From assembly GCA_018608405.1 (NCBI GenBank), contig JABAZP010000008.1, positions 1-64,000 of the forward strand: DNA of 64,000 bases, given 5' to 3'. Shown piece by piece: positions 60,777 through 64,000 of this stretch. The notes under the pieces were generated by a model. The model was not told the origin of the DNA. It ran no database searches and worked only from the letters and a program-made list of their open reading frames with translations. The position numbers and the translations under genes were made by a program. Source of the DNA: Flavobacteriales bacterium. GTDB lineage: Bacteria; Bacteroidota; Bacteroidia; Flavobacteriales_E; Vicingaceae. How positions within the stretch are numbered: position 1 is the first letter of the stretch; each line of letters begins with the position of its first letter.

Positions 60777-61802
60777 TTAATTTCTAATCAAAAACGGCAG
60801 TTTAGCTGAGTTTTTTAATGCTATTCCTGTTCCTCTTGCCACTGCTCTAAGGGGGTCTTCAGCAACATGAACTGGTAGTTTTGTTTTCAATGAGATTCGT
60901 TTATCCAACCCTCTGAGCAACGATCCACCGCCGGCTAAGTACAATCCTGTTCTATAAATATCCGCTGAAAGCTCTGGAGGAGTCATTTCTAGCGCATTTA
61001 GAATTGCCGCCTCAATTTTGGTAATTGATTTATCTAATGCATGAGCAATTTCAACGTATGAAACCTTAATTTCTTTAGGTGTTCCGGTCATTAAATCACG
61101 CCCTTGGATTGCATAATCATCTGGTGGGTTATCTAATTCTGGTAAAGCAGAACCAACTTCAATTTTAATTCGCTCCGCAGAACGTTCACCAATCAATAAG
61201 TTGTGCTGACGACGCATATAATCTACAATGTCGTTCGTAAAATCATCTCCTGCCACACGAATTGACTTATCACAAACTATTCCTCCCAACGCGATTACGG
61301 CAATTTCTGACGTACCTCCCCCGATATCAATAATCATGTTGCCCATTGGTTCCAAGACATCAATTCCTATCCCAATTGCTGCTGCCATCGGCTCATGAAT
61401 CAAGTACACTTCTTTGCCTCCTGCATGCTCTGCAGAATCTTTTACCGCTCTTTTTTCTACCTCAGTAATTCCAGAAGGAATACAAATCACCATTTTTAAG
61501 GATGGATTAAAAAAACGTTTCTTTTGATTAATCATCTTAATCATTCCCCTGATCATGTATTCTGCCGCTTGAAAATCAGCAATAACACCATCTTTTAATG
61601 GACGAACGGTTTTAATATCTTCGTGTGTTTTTCCGTGCATTTGCATGGCCTTTTTCCCCACAGCAATAACTTTCCCTGTGCTTCTTTCAATAGCAACTAT
61701 AGAAGGCTCATCCACTACTACTTTATCGTTGTGAATTACCAAGGTATTTGCAGTACCGAGGTCAATTGCAATTTCTTGCGTAAAAAAATCAAAAAATCCC
61801 AT
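60777..61802 (-). CDS. mreB: Actin-like rod shape protein MreB
   Basis: 341-residue bacterial actin that organises side-wall synthesis. The phosphate-1 motif DLGTANTLV is near residue 16, followed by phosphate-2 DIGGGTSEIAVIALGG and the adenosine motif LAGGGSLLRGLD. An N-terminal amphipathic start (MGFFDFFTQE) fits membrane binding. It lies 5 nt downstream of purH and is followed by mreC. The presence of the whole set indicates a rod-shaped cell. Confidence 0.97.
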   Translation of the reverse strand: MGFFDFFTQEIAIDLGTANTLVIHNDKVVVDEPSIVAIERSTGKVIAVGKKAMQMHGKTHEDIKTVRPLKDGVIADFQAAEYMIRGMIKMINQKKRFFNPSLKMVICIPSGITEVEKRAVKDSAEHAGGKEVYLIHEPMAAAIGIGIDVLEPMGNMIIDIGGGTSEIAVIALGGIVCDKSIRVAGDDFTNDIVDYMRRQHNLLIGERSAERIKIEVGSALPELDNPPDDYAIQGRDLMTGTPKEIKVSYVEIAHALDKSITKIEAAILNALEMTPPELSADIYRTGLYLAGGGSLLRGLDKRISLKTKLPVHVAEDPLRAVARGTGIALKNSAKLPFLIRN

Positions 61803-61807
61803 AGTTA

Positions 61808-63340
61808 TTAATGTTTAAAGTGGCGAATACCGGTAAATACCATTTTTAAATCGTTGTTGTTACAGTAATCGATAGACAGTTGGTCTTTGATAGACCCACC
61901 CGGCTGAACTACTGCTGTAATCCCTGCATTTTTTGCCAGTTCCACACAATCAGGAAAAGGAAAGAATGCATCTGATGCCATGACTGCACCCGTTAAATCA
62001 AACCCAAAATGCTTGGCTTTTACTACTGCTTGCTGCAACGCGTCAACTCTTGATGTTTGACCTGTTCCGCTTGCCAATAGCTGTCCATGTTTTACAAAAA
62101 CAATCGCATTTGACTTTGTGTTCTTTACCAATTTAGCTGCAAAAACTAAATCGTCTTTTTCTTCTTCTGTTGGCTCTAATTTAGTTGCTGTTGTAAAATC
62201 TGCCTTTGTTTCAGTTTGGGAGTCTTTATCCTGCACTAAGTAGCCGTTCAATGCTGTTCTAACTGTTTTCTCAGCCATTTCCACCTCGTTCTGCCGCAGA
62301 ATAATTCTATTCTTTTTGCCTTTCAAAACCTCCAAAGCTTCAGCTTCATACGATGGAGCAATGACTACTTCACAAAATAATGAATGAATTTGCTCAGCAG
62401 TTGCGATGTCAATCGTATCGTTTGCAATTAAAACTCCTCCAAATGCCGAAACAGGATCTCCTGCTAATGCAGCAGCATATGCGCTAGCCATGCTCTTCCT
62501 CGTTGCAATTCCACAGGCATTGTTGTGTTTTAGAACCGCGAAAGTTGGATCGTCATTTTTAAATTCTGCAATTAAGTTGACTGCTGCATCGACATCTAAT
62601 AAATTATTGTAAGAAAGCTCCTTACCATGTAATTTCTCAAACATTGAATCCAAATCACCATAAAAAGTGCCCTTCTGATGTGGATTTTCTCCGTAACGCA
62701 AGGTAGCAGCTTCTCGTTCACTTAATTTCAATGACTCTGTCTCACCTTCAGCATTGAAGTAATCAAATATCTTAGAATCGTAGTGCGATGAAATGTCAAA
62801 TGCTTTTCTTGCCATTGCTTTTCGATCCGCTTTATTCGTTTCTCCGCCTTTTTCTTCCAGCAAACTCAACACTTCAGAATACTGCTCTCTTGAGGATACG
62901 GTTAAAACGTCATTATAGTTTTTTGCCGCCGCCCGAATCAATGAAATTCCGCCAATATCAATCTTTTCAATAATCTCAGCTTCTGAACCTCCACTTGCTA
63001 GCGTTTCTTCAAACGGATAAAGGTCAACAATGACCAGATCAAACTCAGGAATTTCATATTCGGCCAAATGCTTCTCATCTTCTTCCAAACCTCTTCTGCT
63101 CAGAATTCCTCCGAACACTTTTGGGTGCAATGTTTTTACCCTACCACCCAAAATAGAAGGGTACGAAGTAAGGTCTTCAACCCTATGAATGTTAATACCT
63201 AAATTCTCAAGGTGCTTTTGAGTTCCACCTGTTGAGTAAATATTTACTCCTAGCTTTTGCAATTGCAAAGCAATGGCATCTAAACCATCTTTATAAAACA
63301 CTGATATTAAAGCGTTCTTTATTCTTTTTTTATCTGACAT
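61808..63340 (-). CDS. purH: Bifunctional AICAR formyltransferase/IMP cyclohydrolase
   Basis: 510-residue PurH, catalysing the last two steps of IMP synthesis: formylation of AICAR with 10-formyl-THF and ring closure. The N-terminal cyclohydrolase (MGS-like fold) shows YSTGGTQKHLENLGI, LGGRVKTLHPKVFGGIL and FDLVIVDLYPFEE. The formyltransferase part has the catalytic KHNNACG, FFPFPDCVELAKNAGI and a C-terminal VFTGIRHFKH. Length is typical. It is the first gene of the operon, 5 nt before mreB, a gene order I know from Bacteroidota. Confidence 0.97.
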   Translation of the reverse strand: MSDKKRIKNALISVFYKDGLDAIALQLQKLGVNIYSTGGTQKHLENLGINIHRVEDLTSYPSILGGRVKTLHPKVFGGILSRRGLEEDEKHLAEYEIPEFDLVIVDLYPFEETLASGGSEAEIIEKIDIGGISLIRAAAKNYNDVLTVSSREQYSEVLSLLEEKGGETNKADRKAMARKAFDISSHYDSKIFDYFNAEGETESLKLSEREAATLRYGENPHQKGTFYGDLDSMFEKLHGKELSYNNLLDVDAAVNLIAEFKNDDPTFAVLKHNNACGIATRKSMASAYAAALAGDPVSAFGGVLIANDTIDIATAEQIHSLFCEVVIAPSYEAEALEVLKGKKNRIILRQNEVEMAEKTVRTALNGYLVQDKDSQTETKADFTTATKLEPTEEEKDDLVFAAKLVKNTKSNAIVFVKHGQLLASGTGQTSRVDALQQAVVKAKHFGFDLTGAVMASDAFFPFPDCVELAKNAGITAVVQPGGSIKDQLSIDYCNNNDLKMVFTGIRHFKH

Positions 63341-63561
63341 GAAGGGGTTTGCTTATCCTAACAAGGTTAACGATTATCTCAAAAGTGTGAAAGGGAATAA
63401 CGCTGATTTCGAAAGAAGAAATGAACAATTTACATGAGTTATCAACCATTCATATTTATACGACTCACGAAGCCTTAAAAACCGTTAATTATTCTTGAGA
63501 AAACTTAAATAATTAGACCGCATTGTAAAATTCACCTACTTTCACCTTCAACCTTAACAAC

Positions 63562-64000
63562 ATGAAAAGTAAACTTGCCACAACCCTTTTGTTTTTAGTT
63601 GCAGTGAATCATAGTTCTTGTCAAGACAAAAAGCAACCAAGCGTCCAAACAGAAACAACTAACGAAGTAATTCACACCTTACGTTCAGGACTTTTTTCAA
63701 GCTACACCCAGGAAAAAATAAAAGTTGCGGATTTCATCGAGCATTACCTTAATCTCATGTATGACTCAACTGTAACAACAAGAAATGCACTTTGGGATTC
63801 AAAAATCCTTACCGACCAGCAAGATTTTATCTTAAAGGGAGGGTTTGAAAAAGGATTTCTGATTCAAAATAGCCCGCAAATTCTTGGAATTCGAGCAACG
63901 GGAAATCAACAGTATGAAGTAAAACTCGCCATTGAACAAAATGGTTTCGTTTACAAAATCATGAACCTTACCGTTGCCTTTGACGGATTAAATCGACCCT
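63562..64000 (+). CDS. Lipoprotein of unknown function, 5' part only
   Basis: The frame starts at ATG 63562 and is open to the window end (146 codons seen). It has a lipoprotein signal peptide MKSKLATTLLFLVAVNHSSC with the modified cysteine at C20, followed by a Q/T/E-rich linker. The next part, FSSYTQEKIKVADFIEHYLN, LWDSKILTDQQDFILKGGF and YEVKLAIEQNGFVYKIMNL, looks like an alpha/beta domain such as small SnoaL- or NTF2-like proteins, but I cannot assign it. It is divergent from purH across 221 nt. The C-terminus lies outside the window. Confidence 0.65.
   Translation, partial: MKSKLATTLLFLVAVNHSSCQDKKQPSVQTETTNEVIHTLRSGLFSSYTQEKIKVADFIEHYLNLMYDSTVTTRNALWDSKILTDQQDFILKGGFEKGFLIQNSPQILGIRATGNQQYEVKLAIEQNGFVYKIMNLTVAFDGLNRP

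Overview
The window reads as a chromosomal segment of a member of the Bacteroidota, most likely order Flavobacteriales. This rests on GldA, a secreted protein with a type IX (Por) C-terminal sorting domain, the gene order purH-mreB-mreC-mreD-mrdA-rodA, a monomeric NADP isocitrate dehydrogenase, an AT-rich composition, starts without clear Shine-Dalgarno sequences, and repeated matches to the Bacteroidota promoter consensus (TTG, 19-21 nt, TAnnTTTG). The genus cannot be fixed from the sequence.

Layout. 1-236: tail of an ABC-type ATPase broken by an in-frame stop. 0.3-4.2 kb (minus): rsgA, then dtd-mazG and two bacterial PH-domain membrane proteins with overlapping codons. 4.2-6.5 kb (plus): gldA and metK. 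6.5-8.7 kb (minus): der and era. 8.9-10.5 kb: an accessory SDR reductase divergent from an HxlR regulator. 10.5-10.8 kb: initiator tRNA. 10.9-12.4 kb: mlaE-mlaF. 12.5-14.2 kb: a large TPR lipoprotein. 14.3-19.9 kb: folK, divergent sppA, a GH3-family enzyme, an unknown exported protein and a deoxynucleoside kinase. 19.9-22.6 kb: a membrane pyrophosphatase fused to a YceI domain. 22.9-27.9 kb: pdhB, etfB-etfA, a bifunctional-nuclease-family protein and a NupC-type transporter. 28.0-29.7 kb: a decayed accessory stretch with a frameshifted ORF, a minus-strand remnant and a small lipoprotein. 29.8-32.1 kb: thyA and folA with a RhuM-Fic gene overlapping both. 32.2-35.6 kb (minus): tRNA-Leu, tig, clpP, clpX. 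35.8-41.4 kb: flavin reductase-like protein, T9SS cargo, leuS. 41.6-47.4 kb: M23 peptidase, a K+ channel with a zinc ribbon, a GSCFA protein, recR and a composite glycosyltransferase. 47.5-51.1 kb (minus): icd, a MORN-like protein and a small CarboxypepD-like protein. 51.3-56.1 kb (plus): M1 peptidase, trmB, an alkyltransferase-like protein, mrp, a NifU-domain protein and an exported protein. 56.3-63.3 kb (minus): purH and the rod-shape operon. 63.6 kb to the end: an unfinished lipoprotein gene.

Most of the window is housekeeping: nucleotide and folate synthesis (purH, thyA, folA, folK, deoxynucleoside kinase), translation (leuS, metK, two tRNAs, trmB, dtd, rsgA, der, era), protein quality control (tig, clpP, clpX), cell shape and wall synthesis, electron transfer (etfBA) and central carbon metabolism (pdhB, icd). 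The most unusual items are the pyrophosphatase-YceI fusion, whose membrane part has the glutamate arrangement of Flavobacterium-type H+ pumps; the Fic-domain gene locked between thyA and folA by 1-nt and 4-nt overlaps; a glycosyltransferase carrying a vestigial sugar-phosphate-transferase module; a tRNA terminator directly in front of tig; and two perfect palindromes sharing GTAAACGTTTAC. No CRISPR array, rRNA, insertion sequence or intact phage was seen.
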